Source: Ochotona curzoniae
Taxonomy: Eukaryota; Chordata; Mammalia; Lagomorpha; Ochotonidae
Assembly: GCF_017591425.1 (NCBI RefSeq)
Contig: NW_024466512.1
Coordinates: 18,913,001 to 18,977,000, forward strand
Direction of reading: 5' to 3'
DNA length: 64,000 nt
The position numbers were made by a program, and so were the translations under genes. Every line of letters begins with the position of its first letter. The first letter of the stretch is position 1. Under the pieces are notes generated by a model, which had not been told where the DNA came from, ran no database searches, and saw nothing but the letters and a program-made list of their open reading frames with translations. Shown here one piece after another: positions 1-12,025 of the stretch.

Positions 1-440
1 AAGTGGATAAACAAAATACGGTATATACATGTGCATATAATCAATAATAATGGAGTATTATTCCAGCCTTCAAAAGGGATGGAAATTCTGACACATAATA
101 TAGATGAACCTCAAAAATGTTACGCTGAGTGAAATAAGCCAGGCATAAGCACACAGAATGTAATAACTCCACTCACGTGAAACCTAGAGTAGTCAAATTC
201 ATAGCGACAGAGCTGACAGTGATGAGGACTTGAGAAAGAGAGCAAGAGGAAGTTGTGGTATAACTGGTACACATTTCACTTTTGCAAACGAAAGCCTACC
301 AGAGACTGGCTGCACAACAATGTGAACTTACTCAATACTGCTGGAATGTACACTGCTAAGTACCTAAGATGGTAAACTTAATGTTAGTATCTAAGAAGAT
401 GACTTTAATGTTAGTTGTTTATCACCACAATCTTTAAAAT
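1..440 (+). mobile_element. Old L1 3' end (L1M class)
   Basis: The segment follows the typical end of L1 ORF2 and its 3' UTR: ggagtattattccagcctt, then a block like gtgaaataagccaggca, agagtagtcaaattcatag, tgcacaacaatgtgaactt and a final ttatcaccacaatctt. It is diverged, so it is an old L1M-type copy cut by the window edge. The subfamily cannot be fixed by eye. Confidence 0.8.
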
Positions 441-2230
441 AAATAAACACAAAAAATAAAATTAGACATGAGGCTGGAGATAAAATAGTATGCTGAGAAA
501 AAAATTAACTAATCAAATCAACAATATTTATCCATCCAACCCATTTTTACTGAATCTTTATTATGAGCCAGGTTCTATTCTGAGTAATTATGTCACAATA
601 GTGTTCAAAACAGAGTAGAATATCCTTCCTCCCACAGAATTATCATTGCAATGAGGGCAGAATAAATAATAAATAAGAAAAAATATGTTGCATCACAGGA
701 TGGTAAGTCCTTCTTGGATGAAATAAAGCAAAAATGAGATTGAGAGTTTCTGAGTGGGTGAGGAGTCAGGGAAAAAATACAATGATACGGTGGCATGTGA
801 AAAAGGAAGCAGAGGCCTCTACCCAAGGAAATGATGCAGAACATTAAAAATAACACCCCTTTAACAAGATGAAGCAACCAAAATAACTGGTGCCCCTAAT
901 CGTGTAGATGGAGGAATAACAAGCCCAATGAAGGGAATTACAACTGAACCCCTAAGAATACCTTGAATGCAGATACTTAGTATCAGGATGTCCCAGTCAC
1001 CTAGTCTCTCCATTATCCTAAAGTACTGTCTTTTGAAAGCAGTAAAATTAGCACACTGGGTTGAAGGAGTTGTACAACCAAGCCTATAAGATTCTAATCA
1101 CCTGACTCATGAAATCGTTTATTTTTCCAATACATAACACCCCGATATCAGATACTGTCTTGAGAGGGAGTTTGTTTAGGGGGATTTCAAGGCAGAAAGC
1201 TACTATCAACTGCATGTAGAATTTCCAGATTGTCTGGCCACTTGACCACTAAGAAATTCCCTAAAGAACACAGCACCACTGACCAACCTAACAAAGACCA
1301 CAAAGACCACTAACAAATCAGAAATTCAGACAGGAACTGAACATTTGTCTCTTGGCCCCAAACTCAATTTGAAAATACTTTCCACCCTAAACACCTAAGT
1401 GACTCTAAGAATTTGGCCAAGCCTCTTGGGGCTTTGCTCTGTGCTTTACAAATAAATACCAACTTTCTTCCAAGAGGACAAAACACAGATGGATAGAGGC
1501 GCAGATGGACGGAAGGACAGAAGGAAGGAAGAAATGAAAGATAAGGGAAGGGACTAATGGAGACAAGGAAGGAGAGAGAAGGAAGTCAGTTTCCTAGGTG
1601 ATAGAAGAAGTTTAGCTTTATCCCAAGAGACAGATAGCATTGTAGATACACACAAAGAGGATGCTGATAGGCCATGGCTTGCAATTTGAACTTTTATTGC
1701 TGGCTGCCATATTGAACAGAGCATTGTGGAAGATGGGGAATGCGGACCAGGTGGAGTCTGGCACAGTGACACAAAGGGGCCAAAGTGACCACTTTCACCG
1801 ATACAATGCTATGGTGTTCATAGGTGGTGAGTCTCTAGTTTCACTTTGAAAGAAAAAATAAAAGGGCATGCAGAAGGACTAACTGGGGGATGTCACAGGA
1901 AAGTGAAGGGATCCACTGAAAAATATTGTAATTCTACAATTGTCTTGCAGCTACTTACAATAGTAAAAATTTAGAAATAATTCTGTTGATAGTTTCAGCA
2001 CAAACAATTCAGAAAAATGGTGTTAGTATGTTTGAGATAGGAAAATTCACAAGAAGCTGAATTGGGACTTTGAAAAAAGAACTTGGTATTAAATCACCTA
2101 GTGCACTTCCAAATGGCAATGGATCTCCAGATCTATTTTCAGAGGAGCAGCTGGCCTTCTGAAAAGCTTTAAGAGACACCAGTATCTATATTGCAACTGA
2201 AGATAGGAATCTGGGAGCAAACACGGGGGT
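441..2230. other. Unassigned intronic sequence
   Basis: I see no gene or clear repeat here. Around 530-600 there is a weak resemblance to an old LINE or MIR tail (gagccaggttctattctg). A purine-rich patch with ggaagg and gaaagg units lies at 1505-1580. Small reading frames at 605-877 and 1554-1849 overlap on both strands and look like chance. Confidence 0.5.
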
Positions 2231-2234
2231 CACT

Positions 2235-2450
2235 GCCCAGATTCTTGCATGCCACATCAGAGCATCAGTTTAAGTTCCAACCACTCCACTTGCACTCCAG
2301 CTTCCTGCTTATGAAAGCAGTGGATAATGTCCCAGTAACTGCGTCCCTGACATCTATGTGGGAGATCCAGAAGGAATTCCAGCCTCACCCTACTTAATTC
2401 GGGTATTTGAAGAAAGAACCAGTGGGTGGAAGATAGCTCTAAATAAACAT
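2235..2450 (+). mobile_element. Degenerate lagomorph C-type SINE
   Basis: SINE body blocks are recognisable: ccacttgcactccagcttcc, atgaaagcagtggataatg, tgggagatccagaag and agtgggtggaagatag. The head is poorly preserved. The copy ends in the CATA repeat that follows, so it is an old insertion. Confidence 0.65.
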
Positions 2451-2482
2451 ACATACATTCATGCATACATACATACACAAAT
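2445..2482 (+). repeat. (CATA)n microsatellite at a SINE tail
   Basis: Imperfect acat/catt units form about 38 bp directly after the degenerate SINE, probably grown from its A-rich tail. Confidence 0.75.
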
Positions 2483-3310
2483 ATCTATTTTAAGTATATG
2501 AATCTGGAGATCACCATGACTTAAATAAAGGTAACATAGGGTCCAGAGAATGGTGGGAACTCCAGAGTCCTAGCTAAGGTTCTCAAGGATACACAGGAAG
2601 CTGGAAATGAAGCAGACAAGAATACCCAGAGAATGAGGTGTCCTCAATGAAGGTGTAGCAGGGAAGAGAATAGTAAACACACCTGATGGTCAACAGAAAG
2701 GAATATAATCATTTCCTTTTGTCCTCAATTTCCTTTCCATGGTTTAGTTGCCTGCAGTTAATCCAGCATACATGCTTTTTCTCTAAAGAAGAAAGTTTCA
2801 GAAATAAACAATTTCCAGGTTTTAAATTGGGCTCCACTCTGAACAAGATAAAATCCCACACCATTTCCTGGGACAGAAGCCAGCCCTTTCATCCAGCATT
2901 TAGACAATGTCCATGCTACCTACCCCCGGACCACTAGTAGCCTTATGGATTACTGGATCCCTTTTCTAGCTATTAAGGTGCTTGTTCCCAAGTCACCCCA
3001 AAGTGAGAAAGTAGTGATGTGGAAAATTTTGTTAGAGAGTATATTGTAATCTGTGTTACCATTAGTCATCGTAGCAAATCTTTTACTGTGTACAACTTAT
3101 AAATTCAACATTATCATAAGTATGTGGATATGGGGAAAGACAATATATGTAGAGCTCAACTTTATCCACATTTTCAGCATCTGAAAGAGTTCTAAGTCAT
3201 GCACTCCCGAAAACAAGGGGTTTACTACTGAAAACCAATCACTGAATTTGGCAATAGAGAGTCTATTTGCGACCATGGCAAAGGCAGTAGAACTGGGCAC
3301 TAAGTGTTGA
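2483..3310. other. Unassigned intronic sequence
   Basis: No repeat or exon recognised. A short pyrimidine-rich stretch with cctttccatgg lies near 2730. Confidence 0.4.
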
Positions 3311-3725
3311 CACAAGTATAAATTGACATGAACACTCAGGAAGGCACCATGGCAATATGGAATAAGCCTTATAAATATTCATAGTATCTGACCTTGTAAA
3401 TTCTGTTCTAGGAATCTGTCCAAGGAAACCATCAGGGACCCAATAAAAGGTTTATGCACCTATATGTTCATATCATGTTATTTATAATAATACCAAGTTG
3501 GAAATAACCCAAAGGCCTGATAGAATGATTAAATAGAGTAGACTAAATCTATTTAATGGAATATTATGCAGCTATTAAACATGAATTCAAATCATCTTAT
3601 GACACATGAAATATAATATTTTAAAAGGTGCACAAAAAGCAATCCACACACATGAAATATAAGCCTAATTTTGTTTAAAAAAATACTGTTTGCATTTCCT
3701 GTAGATAATGATGTAAGGAAAAACA
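3311..3725 (+). mobile_element. Old L1 3' end (L1M class)
   Basis: The order of motifs is that of an L1 ORF2 end and 3' UTR: caaggaaaccatcaggga, gcacctatatgttcat, ttggaaataacccaaagg, aatggaatattatgcagc and a terminal aaaaaatactgtttgcat region. It runs sense to the plus strand and is diverged. Confidence 0.75.
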
Positions 3726-4785
3726 ACTTGAAGAAAAAACTTGCTGGTTAACAGTGTTTATTCCTAAAAGACATGAATATGTTTCTCATCTCTTTCACTT
3801 TTTTTTCAAAATATCCTGAAATAAGATTTTTTTTTGCCTTGAAAATCAAGGTATTCTCCATGTCTACAAATGTGCACACTCACATACACTTTTACAACAC
3901 GAGTCCTCTATTCTTTCAGGAATTTCAGCAAGACCATGCTACCCCACTACCTGCTCCTGGAAAATCTTACAAGGTCACAAATACCTGCCATGTTGCAGGC
4001 ACTCACCAATTTAGGAAGGCAGTAGTTTGGGGGTGGAATAATAAATGGACCCAAGTGTGGGTGGGTACCAACAAGACATCCTCCCAAGTCAAGGAGGGTA
4101 TCACCAACTCCCCCTGTGAAGGAGGAGCCTCCTGCCAAGCCCTGATTTTCCAAACGTCCCTACCCATCCAAGACTAAGTGACCCAGCCACAGCCAAGATC
4201 AAATTAAGGTGCCCTTCAATCACAAGGAACTCCGGAACCTTCTCCCTATTAGTACGTTCAAGCCTGGCACCTTGGACCCTTCACCAGTGGACTTCAGGGT
4301 TCTCGAGCTTGACCTCTTTTAAAGCTGTTCAGCACCCAAGAATTCTTTTGGCCTGCTTGTTTTAACCACTAAATTTGTCTAACATTCTGATCTTTGTTAA
4401 TGTCACCCTACTGCCTGCAAAGCCCAGCATCTTCCCTGCCTCCCTACAAGACCCATCCTAACCCCATCTCCCTTGTGACACCTCCTAGGAGCTCCAACAT
4501 AATTCTCTTTGCCTTCCATAAACTCTATCAGCAAACTTGCTTTCACTTGCTTAAGGAGTTCAAGTTTAAATGTATTTGAAAGTATATACACATACTTATA
4601 TATTTTAAAATATCAATTATTTTAGGCCTCATTTGTATTAATTTCTTTTTGACACCTAAAGGCATGAGGCTTTGATTATATCACATCTGGTATTCTATGC
4701 CACCTTCGATAAACACATATGTGTCAGGCCAAAAGTCACCCAGGGCTCTCAATGTGCTTAACCAAATCTCTGTTCAGAAGCAGGT
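3726..4785. other. Unassigned intronic sequence
   Basis: The reading frame at 3773-4177 (134 codons) has no recognisable domain and overlaps an antisense frame. The block 3935-4400 has a composition like that of an old LTR, with ttgttttaaccactaaat near its end, but I cannot name a family. Confidence 0.3.
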
Positions 4786-4786
4786 A

Positions 4787-5095
4787 TTTGACTCAGCAGT
4801 TGAGGACGCCACTTAGGACACCCATACATCTTACACTGGAATGCCTGGGTACAAGTCCCAGATCTGTTTAGGATTCCAGCTTCCTGCTCATGCTTGCCTT
4901 GGGAGGTAACAGGTGAAAGCTCAAGGAGTCAAGGAGTGGATCCCTATCACCAGCATGGACCTTGATTGAGCTTCTGGCTTCTGATTTTATTGGCCCAACC
5001 TGGCTGTTGGATATTACAGCATCTTAGAATTGAACCAACAGGTAGAAGAAATTTCTCTCTTTCTCTAAGAAATGATCATTAAAAATCAGTTCACT
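4787..5095 (+). mobile_element. Old lagomorph C-type SINE
   Basis: Older SINE class. It starts tttgactcagcagttgagga and continues with cctgggtacaagtccca (B-box region), gattccagcttcctgctca, gggaggtaacaggtgaaag and gaaccaacaggtagaag, with a TC-rich tail. The next SINE begins almost at its end. Confidence 0.85.
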
Positions 5096-5096
5096 A

Positions 5097-5410
5097 CAAC
5101 CAGTACAATGGTTTAACGTGCTAATCCTCAGCTTACAATGCCAGAATCCAATATGGGTGCCAGTTCCTGCCCTGGCTATTCAACTTCTGATCCAACTCTC
5201 TGTTTATGGTTCAAGTCCTTGGAACCCTGCAAGCAAACACATGGAAGATCCAGAAGAGGCTCCTGGCCCCTGGCTCCAGATCGACTCAGTTCCAGCTATT
5301 GTAGCCATTTGAGGAGTGAACAAATAGATGGAAGACCTCTCTCTGTGTCTCACTTTTTCTCCTCTGTAAAATATGTTTTTAAATAAAAAGTAAATCTTTT
5401 TAAAAATCAA
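5097..5410 (+). mobile_element. Lagomorph C-type SINE
   Basis: Landmarks in order: ggtttaacgtgctaatcctc head, gccagaatccaatatgggtg, tggaagatccagaagaggc, tgtagccatttgaggagtg and tagatggaagacctctctc, with an A-rich tail of aaataaaaagtaaatc. It lies head-to-tail against the older copy on its left. Confidence 0.88.
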
Positions 5411-6621
5411 TGCACTATATTTTTGGCTTAGCAGTACTCTGGACAAACAAGTTCTATTACAACAGACAAACCACAATAAAAATAATTGGAAGCAATACTC
5501 CTCTACCAGTCAAGGTGCCCCCTCCCAGTAATCATCATCAGGTCATAGCTCCTTTGCCTCCTCCCATTACTCTTTTGTAAAAGCATAATGCCGACAAATT
5601 TAACAAATTGATGGCAACATTATTTTCCAGAAAGATGTTCACTTTCAATATTTTTTAAAAATGAGTCTAATTATGAGAAACAAAAAGCAGCTTCATGACT
5701 GCAGTCAAAATAAAAGATACAGGATTGGACTGGTACAAATTCGCTTATTTTTCATGTGTTGTAGTTTGCTTTGGGGCTTTGTTTTTCTTCCACATTAGAA
5801 TCCCTACAGGAAGATACAAGGCCAGATGTGTGTTCTTGACATCAGATGCAGGGTGCTGAGATCTGGGTTGAAGTCATGTGATTTGGCACAACATATATAC
5901 AACCAGCGGTGTTTGATGTTGAGAAATAACTAAACAGTTGAATCAAGATCATCCAAGGTGTTTGTTGTTTCAAGCATCCAAGTGACTGCTGTGCATATCT
6001 GGGACCACAGTGGGACTCCTGAGTGGAGAGCTACCATTTCAAAGCCTGAAGTCAGAAAAGCAATGACTGTACAGAGAGATAAAGAAAAAAAAGCACTCAC
6101 CAGCACGCCTATTATCTACAACAAACAAATGTAATTTACAAGCATCTTGTTGAATTTGTAGGGGAGGAAAATCCTGAAAAGAGTCTGTGCACAACGGATG
6201 GTAAACGGAAATTAATTGCACAGTACCCATTGCAACTAATTTAAGAATTGCAGATTGTCACTGATAGAGCATTTATTTAGTGTGCTATCCTTAGAAGTTC
6301 ATCTTATGGATATCGAAAAAGAAAAGAGCTTTCATAAGTTCACCTGCTAACCCTCTTTCTATGAGAAGCTACCAACTTAAGACTATTTTCTGAAATCTCA
6401 CCCTAACTATTTTGGAAGGATTATTATGTTTATAAGATGTAATATAAGCTTCAGGTTATTACAGAGCAAACAGAGGGGAGTAAACATGTTTGAAACACCC
6501 TACATCTTGGCCTAGTTGAAGAAGACAACACAGCTGAAAATTTCTCAAGTGTTGGTTACAAGGTCACTACACGCTTGACTCACTGCCTTGCTCAGTTGGG
6601 ATAATTATTAAATGAATATAT
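5411..6621. other. Unassigned intronic sequence
   Basis: AT-rich sequence without exon signals or a repeat I can name. Small overlapping frames, such as the one at 6039-6230, look like noise. Confidence 0.4.
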
Positions 6622-6917
6622 AAAAGAATTTAACTGGCCCAGCGTGGTAGCCTAGTGGCTAAAGCCCTCACCTTGCATGTTCTGCGATCCCACAATAGTG
6701 CCAGTTCGTGACTGGCTGCTCCATTTCCCTTGCAAGCTCCCTGCTTGTGATTTGGGAAAGCAGTAGAGCATGGCCACATAAGATACCCGAATGGCCACCG
6801 TGGCCACTTGGGAAGTAAACCAGCAGGTGTAAGATCTTTCTCTCTGTTTCTCCCTCTCTCTGTAAACCTGACTTCCCAATAAAAGAATACATTAAAAAGA
6901 AAAAAAAAGAATTCAAC
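6622..6917 (+). mobile_element. Pika-type SINE with target-site duplication
   Basis: The SINE body runs from 6635 to about 6904 and starts ggcccagcgtggtagcctag. It is flanked by aaaagaatttaac at 6622-6634 and aaaagaattcaac at 6905-6917, one mismatch in 13. Part of the middle is missing compared with full copies, because the segment with the gggaccctgcaccc block is skipped. Confidence 0.88.
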
Positions 6918-7435
6918 CATGATCCCCAGTTGACTGCAAATCTGAGGAACAAGGATGGGTCCCCATACCTCTCACTGCTGTATATGATTAACATGGGGAA
7001 AAGCAAATTCTGTTAAAACCACTCTTAGGGCCCGTAGGTAAATCACCTAAGACAAGGGCCTGTGACACCCAATGGTAGCTTCCAGTCCTTTGGCTGGTAC
7101 AGGCAATGCACAGAGGATAGGACAGGGGAGGGGTTGATCCTCCTCTCTAATGGGAGAAATATTTAGCTCCCAGAAATAGCAAAATGAAAAGAAAACAGGC
7201 TGTTGAGAAGTATACAGAGACTTATACCATGTGTCTGGTTTGAACTTTCCAATCCCTGCTCGAGGCACCTGTTCTACACACCTACACCTGCAGGCTTCAG
7301 TGTAAAGGTCCTCAGTGTATCTGAGCTGCATTACGTCGCACAGTTGACCAGGTCCTGTCCCAGTGCTTCTCTCCTCCTCTCTTAATCTGCCCTGTGAAGA
7401 AGGAGGAAGGTATCATCACACCCACCTCACTAATT
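6918..7435. other. Unassigned intronic sequence
   Basis: Ordinary intronic sequence. The antisense frame at 7047-7331 shows no domain and the overlapping plus frame is equally open, so neither is called. Confidence 0.4.
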
Positions 7436-8235
7436 CTGCTTTGGCTGCTGTAAGAATATTATGGAATGAATGGCTTACAAACAACAATCCTTTGTTTTCC
7501 TTCATTCTGGGGCCTGGAAACCTGGCAGAATCAGTATCTGGTGAGAGCCTTTTTCAGGCGATGAACAGCACCTTCTCATAGTACCATCACAGGGTGGAAA
7601 GAGGCTGAGAGAGCTCTCTGAGGGTCCTTTCTATGGAGAGAAGGGCTTATTTTCATGAACTAATCACCTCCAAGAGGGTCCACCTCCTGACACCATCACC
7701 TTGGGGTTAGGAACTCAACATACGCATGGTAAGCCTATAATCATTTAGTGTACCACACCCCTGGATTAGTTGGCCAAAAACTTCATGACTTAAACAACAT
7801 GATTGTCACATCTATCTGGAGGTCAGAGGCCAAAAAAGAGCGTTTTTAGTTAAGAACAAAGGCTCTCCAGGGCCAGACACCTCCTGGAGGATCCAGGGGG
7901 AAAAAGTCTGCTTCCTTGCCTTTTCCAGAGATTAAAGCCTCCTGCACTCCACGGCTGCAGATACCTGTCTATCCTGTGTTCCTAGCCAGGAATGTTCAGT
8001 TCAGTATTTGCCATTATTGTATGTCTGACTCTTTCACTTCCCATTTTTAAGAAATACTGTATTTACAATGATCCACCGACAATCCACTGACAGCTCCATA
8101 TTTCAACGTCAGCTGACAGCCATTTTCATTCATCCCAAAACATTAATTTCCCATTGTCATCTTTGCATGTAATCTATATGCAGATTTGGGGGACTGGGAC
8201 CTAATTAGGGAGTCATAATTCTGCCTATTGCACCC
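7436..8235 (+). repeat. Two adjacent related ancient interspersed repeats, family not named
   Basis: The first unit has ggctgctgtaagaatattat, atggcttacaaacaaca, tatctggtgagagcc, gaactaatcacctcc and caccatcaccttggggtta. The second starts near 7766 (ttggccaaaaacttcatga) and ends attctgcctattgcaccc. Both follow a widespread old mammalian repeat with the layout aacaaca, tctggaggtcagag, aatcacctcc and terminal ggttaggactcaacat. I cannot assign the family name with certainty. Confidence 0.5.
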
Positions 8236-8939
8236 CCCCGCCCCATTTTACAAACACCAGGAATCAGTGGCTTGCTGGAAGTCAGAGTTGGTTAGCAAGT
8301 GTGAAAACGGGCTCAAACTCAGAACTTTCTCTCCCAAGGTGAATACTTTGTCCTTCTTGCTGTGTTCTGGACTGGTGGCACGGGAAGGCAAGCAAGCACA
8401 CAGCAAGGCGATGACAAGGAGGCAGTGTAAACAAAGAACAAGAAAAGTATCCAACCGAAAGCAGGAGGGGAAATAGGGATGCCTTTGACCCTATAGCTCC
8501 TTCTTCGTGGGTGTTCCATGTCTCACCATACCCACCATCATCCCATGTTTATGGGATCTTCCACCATGCTGCAATTTGTCCCCATTATCCCATAACAAAA
8601 GAGCCCGTGATTGTGTCTGTTCTTTTCCTGGTGAGTTTTTAGTGTGTTCTGGTTGTTTGATTTTGCTTCCTCTCCTTCTCCACGTGAAGCAGAAGGGGAG
8701 GGGACAGAGAGGTGGCAATTTACCCAGGCAGGTACTCTGGGTAATGATCTGTCATCCCATGCCAGGAGGTCTCTAGACAGGCAGCGAAGAGAAAACCGCA
8801 ATAACAGTAATAAACAAGAAAAAGGGTCTTCCAGGTAAAAGAATAACGAGGAACCCCCACTGTCTCAGCCAAGGGAGGGTGGAATAAAGCAGGAGAGGAA
8901 TGGCTGGAGGATTAAGGTATAGAGCAGATCAAGTTAACT
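8236..8939. other. Unassigned intronic sequence
   Basis: Several overlapping frames (8248-8838) occur on both strands because stop codons are sparse. None has a recognisable domain or splice context. Confidence 0.4.
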
Positions 8940-9216
8940 ATAAAGGAGAGAGAGGGAGAGAGAAAAGGAGTAGTAGTTTAGCAAAGGATTTATTTTCTGA
9001 ATGCCTGCAACAGGTTATGCTTGGGACTGAAGCTTGGAACTCAATGCATGTCTCGCAAGGAAGTGACAGCCACGCAGGTACTTGAGCTATCACCACCACC
9101 TTCCCAGAGTCTGCATGAGTAGGAAGCCAAAGTCATGAACTACAGCCAGGATTCAAATCCAGGCACTCCTGGGAGGCACGTGGGCTTCTTAATGACTAGG
9201 CGGAATGCCCACCCCA
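8940..9216 (-). mobile_element. Old lagomorph C-type SINE, antisense
   Basis: On the plus strand it reads as the reverse of the older SINE class: an agagagagggagagag tail, atgcctgcaacagg, gtacttgagctatcacc, ttcccagagtctgcatgag, attcaaatccaggcactcc (reverse of the B-box region) and ggaatgcccacccc. It is diverged. Confidence 0.75.
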
Positions 9217-9279
9217 GGTTGCCGATTTCCATTTTCCCTGTGACTGAGGAATGTGGGTGTTTTCTTTCTTAATTGCTTG

Positions 9280-9660
9280 AAGAAAGAAGGCACAATCACA
9301 CACACCCTCGTAAACTTTTTGTTGCTGTTAACCACACAGCAGCCCATTTGTCAAAAGATCCAACTGCCACTTCTGATTCCAATGCTCCGCAAAGGATCCA
9401 CCCCTATGGTGATTTAGATTAATTGCTTCTCATTAAGAGCCAATAAACAAACTGCATTCTGAGTGCTACATCCTGCCACAGTCCACTGTTGCCATGTATA
9501 ATTGCTGAAAGGAGGAGCAGGGCACACCAGAGAGTTGTCAAATGTAATTTATGGGGTTTTAAGATCTAATCATTTTCCATAATATTAGATTAAATGACAG
9601 TCTATATTAAAGAGGAAATTACATTTCACCTTGCTTTCTTTGCTTTCCTAGAGATGGTTT
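9280..9660. promoter_or_regulatory. Candidate conserved non-coding block rich in homeodomain-like sites
   Basis: This repeat-free stretch carries several ATTA/TAAT cores: agattaattgcttctcatta, gtataattgctgaaag, tgtaatttatgggg and atattagattaaatg. Its texture, with clustered AT cores in balanced sequence, is like that of intronic enhancers. This is an inference from pattern only. Confidence 0.25.
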
Positions 9661-10420
9661 TAAGAAAGTGCTAATCCCACAGCAGTAAGCCAAAAATCAG
9701 CCTTAACCATGTGCTTGAGGTGAAACATCCAAAGGACTTCCATGCACCCAGCAGTCTGTCCAGAGGAGCTGGAGAAGAGATAAGTGGAAATATTCTCCTA
9801 GCTGTATCAATTCCTTTCAGGAACCCCAAAGAACTAGAATTTTATTCCTCCAACCAGAAATGCATCCTTTTACACCAAATCAGTCACATGGAAATAGTAT
9901 CAAGACATTTATTTTGGTGCCCTTGATGGTAAAGAAAGCCTTGAGGCAGCCCCAATCTTATAGTCATTTAATTGCATTTAAATATAAAGATAAGATCATG
10001 CTCTTCCATTTGCTCCTTTAGTTCTGAAATCTGTGACTGACTCACACTCATTTATCAAGGCTCTAACTTGTGGCAGACTCTATGAGGGTTCTGGGGAATC
10101 AAGAGCAGAACATTCAAATCTCTGACTTTCTCATGTGCTAGCTCTCTGACTTCACAGCTTAGTTTCTCTCAATTACAAAGGAGAATAGATTCCCCATCCC
10201 CTATCACAAGAGGAAATCAGCAAAAGAAAGTATATCTGGAAAGCTCTTGACACTCACTGCAATCACAAATGTCCCATTCTGCACCTCTGGGTATTTCATG
10301 ATGCTATTTTTACCTGAGATGGACATCTGTGCAAGGAGATGGCCTTACCTGAGATTGTCTGTGCAAGGAGGCTTCTCTCAGGTTGTATAGTTGAGATGTA
10401 CAAAGTAAAAACCAAAATGT
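9661..10420. other. Unassigned sequence with a weak L2-like patch
   Basis: Around 10045-10110, atttatcaaggctctaactt and gggttctggggaatcaag resemble the end of an old L2 or similar LINE. The rest is unassigned. Confidence 0.35.
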
Positions 10421-10697
10421 GGGCCTGGCATGACACCTTGATTGGCTAATTCTCCCCTTGCAAGCACCAAGATTTTATATGGGTGCCGGCTTGTGTCTCA
10501 CTGCTCTGTTTCCCATTCATCTCCCTGCTTGTGGCCTTGAGAAGGGCTAGACTCACATGGGAGAGCAGAGGAGGATCCTGGCCATGCATTGGCTCAGGTC
10601 TGGCCACTCTGACCACTGGGGAGTGAACTGGCAGCTGGAAGATCTTTTGTCTCTCCTCTCTGTAAATGTCTTTCCAATAAAAATAATTTTAAAAAAG
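10421..10697 (+). mobile_element. Pika-type SINE
   Basis: It starts gggcctggcatgacacc and continues with tatgggtgccggcttgtgtc, ctccctgcttgtggcc, gaccactggggagtgaac, tctcctctctgtaaatg and the tail ccaataaaaataatttt. The central part is shortened and altered. Confidence 0.88.
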
Positions 10698-10859
10698 GTA
10701 AAGACAGGTTACAACTGTAGTTGAAAGATAGATGTATGCAATCCACAGAGCAGAAGAAAGGAGCAGGATGGCAGTAACTCACTTCCAAGCCAAAACGCAT
10801 ATTTGTAATGTCAGGGTGCAGACTGTTGGCTGGGTGTAATAGGCACAGTCCCTCGTTCA

Positions 10860-11120
10860 CTGGTTCTAACAGAACTTCACACCCCTCAGCCCCAGAATCC
10901 CTATGTCCCTGAGCAGACTCATCCTAATTCAAAGTTCCCAAAACACTGTGCCTTCCCACCTCAGTGCCTTCACTGAGGTCTTTCCATTTCTCAAAATGCT
11001 CTCCTTTGCAAACCACACCCTTGAACCCTACCTGGCCCTCCAGTCATACTCATATCCTATGGATTGTTCCTCAGCACTCCCAGGACTTCGCAGAGCTAAC
11101 AACCACTTGCTTATGTTACA
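10860..11120 (+). mobile_element. L2 LINE fragment
   Basis: The block gtgccttcccacctcagtgc, cttcactgaggtctttcc, caaaatgctctcctttgc matches the L2 3' region (ccttcccacctcagggcctt and what follows) with old divergence. Confidence 0.55.
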
Positions 11121-11464
11121 ATGAAACAGAAAGTTCTCATTGAAAAGGTAGTTTTTGTTTGTTTGTCTTTTGCCATCTTCAGACACTATCCAGGACCTAC
11201 GATTTTAGTATCTTTCAGAGGCTTTGTTCCATGAAACTTGCATTCAAGAACCAACCCAGCCTGAAGAAATAGCCAGCTATCCCTGCAGGACTCTGAGTAA
11301 AGGGGAAAAGAGTGATAGTAAAATTTCAAGATGGCTCTCACAGCTTCCATCCACAAAGGACATTGCCTATCTCACCCACTACATTTGTTGGCCAAAGCAG
11401 ATCAGGCAGCCAAGCCTGTTCTCATTGAGAGTAAGGTATATTAACATCCCAAACAGTGGCAAGG

Positions 11465-12025
11465 AATAGCTTATACAAATGATACCCACAAATTCCACTC
11501 TTGGGGAAACAAACAAATCAAAAGCACATAAACAAGTACATATACAGACATGTTCATAGAAGCACTATTTCGTGAAATGTAGATAAAACATATAGAAGCA
11601 GCCCAGTAATTCAATAGTAGATACAGAGATAAATAAGTTTGGATACATAGATATTGGAGTATTATTCCACCATAAAAAAAAATAACTAATGGTACATGGT
11701 GCCAGAGATAAGTCTCAAAGCATCATGTAGAGTCGGAAAAAAACCCAGAAATGACAGGTCACATGTTATATGAGTCATTTTAATGAAATAACCAGAATAA
11801 ACAAGTCCATACAAACAACAGAGAGAGGAAATTGCCAAACCTGAGCATGGAGAAATGGAAAGCAAGCACTTGATGGTTACAAGGTTCAATCTGAGGAAAT
11901 TATGTTTTCAGAACTAGACAGAGCTGGCAGTTGCCTACCAGTGTGCACACACTGATGTCCCTGAATTGGCCTCCTTAGAAATTATTTTATGTTGTGAAGA
12001 TTTCATTTCAATAAAAACAAAGAGC
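11465..12025 (+). mobile_element. Old L1 3' end (L1M class)
   Basis: Sense-oriented L1 landmarks: acaaattccactcttgggg, acatgttcatagaagcacta, attggagtattattccacc, atggagaaatggaaagcaag and a final gtgaagatttcatttcaata followed by an A-rich tail. Confidence 0.7.

Noticed and set aside
3773..4177. 134-codon frame on the plus strand
   Set aside because: Low-complexity start, no domain, and an antisense frame open over the same bases.
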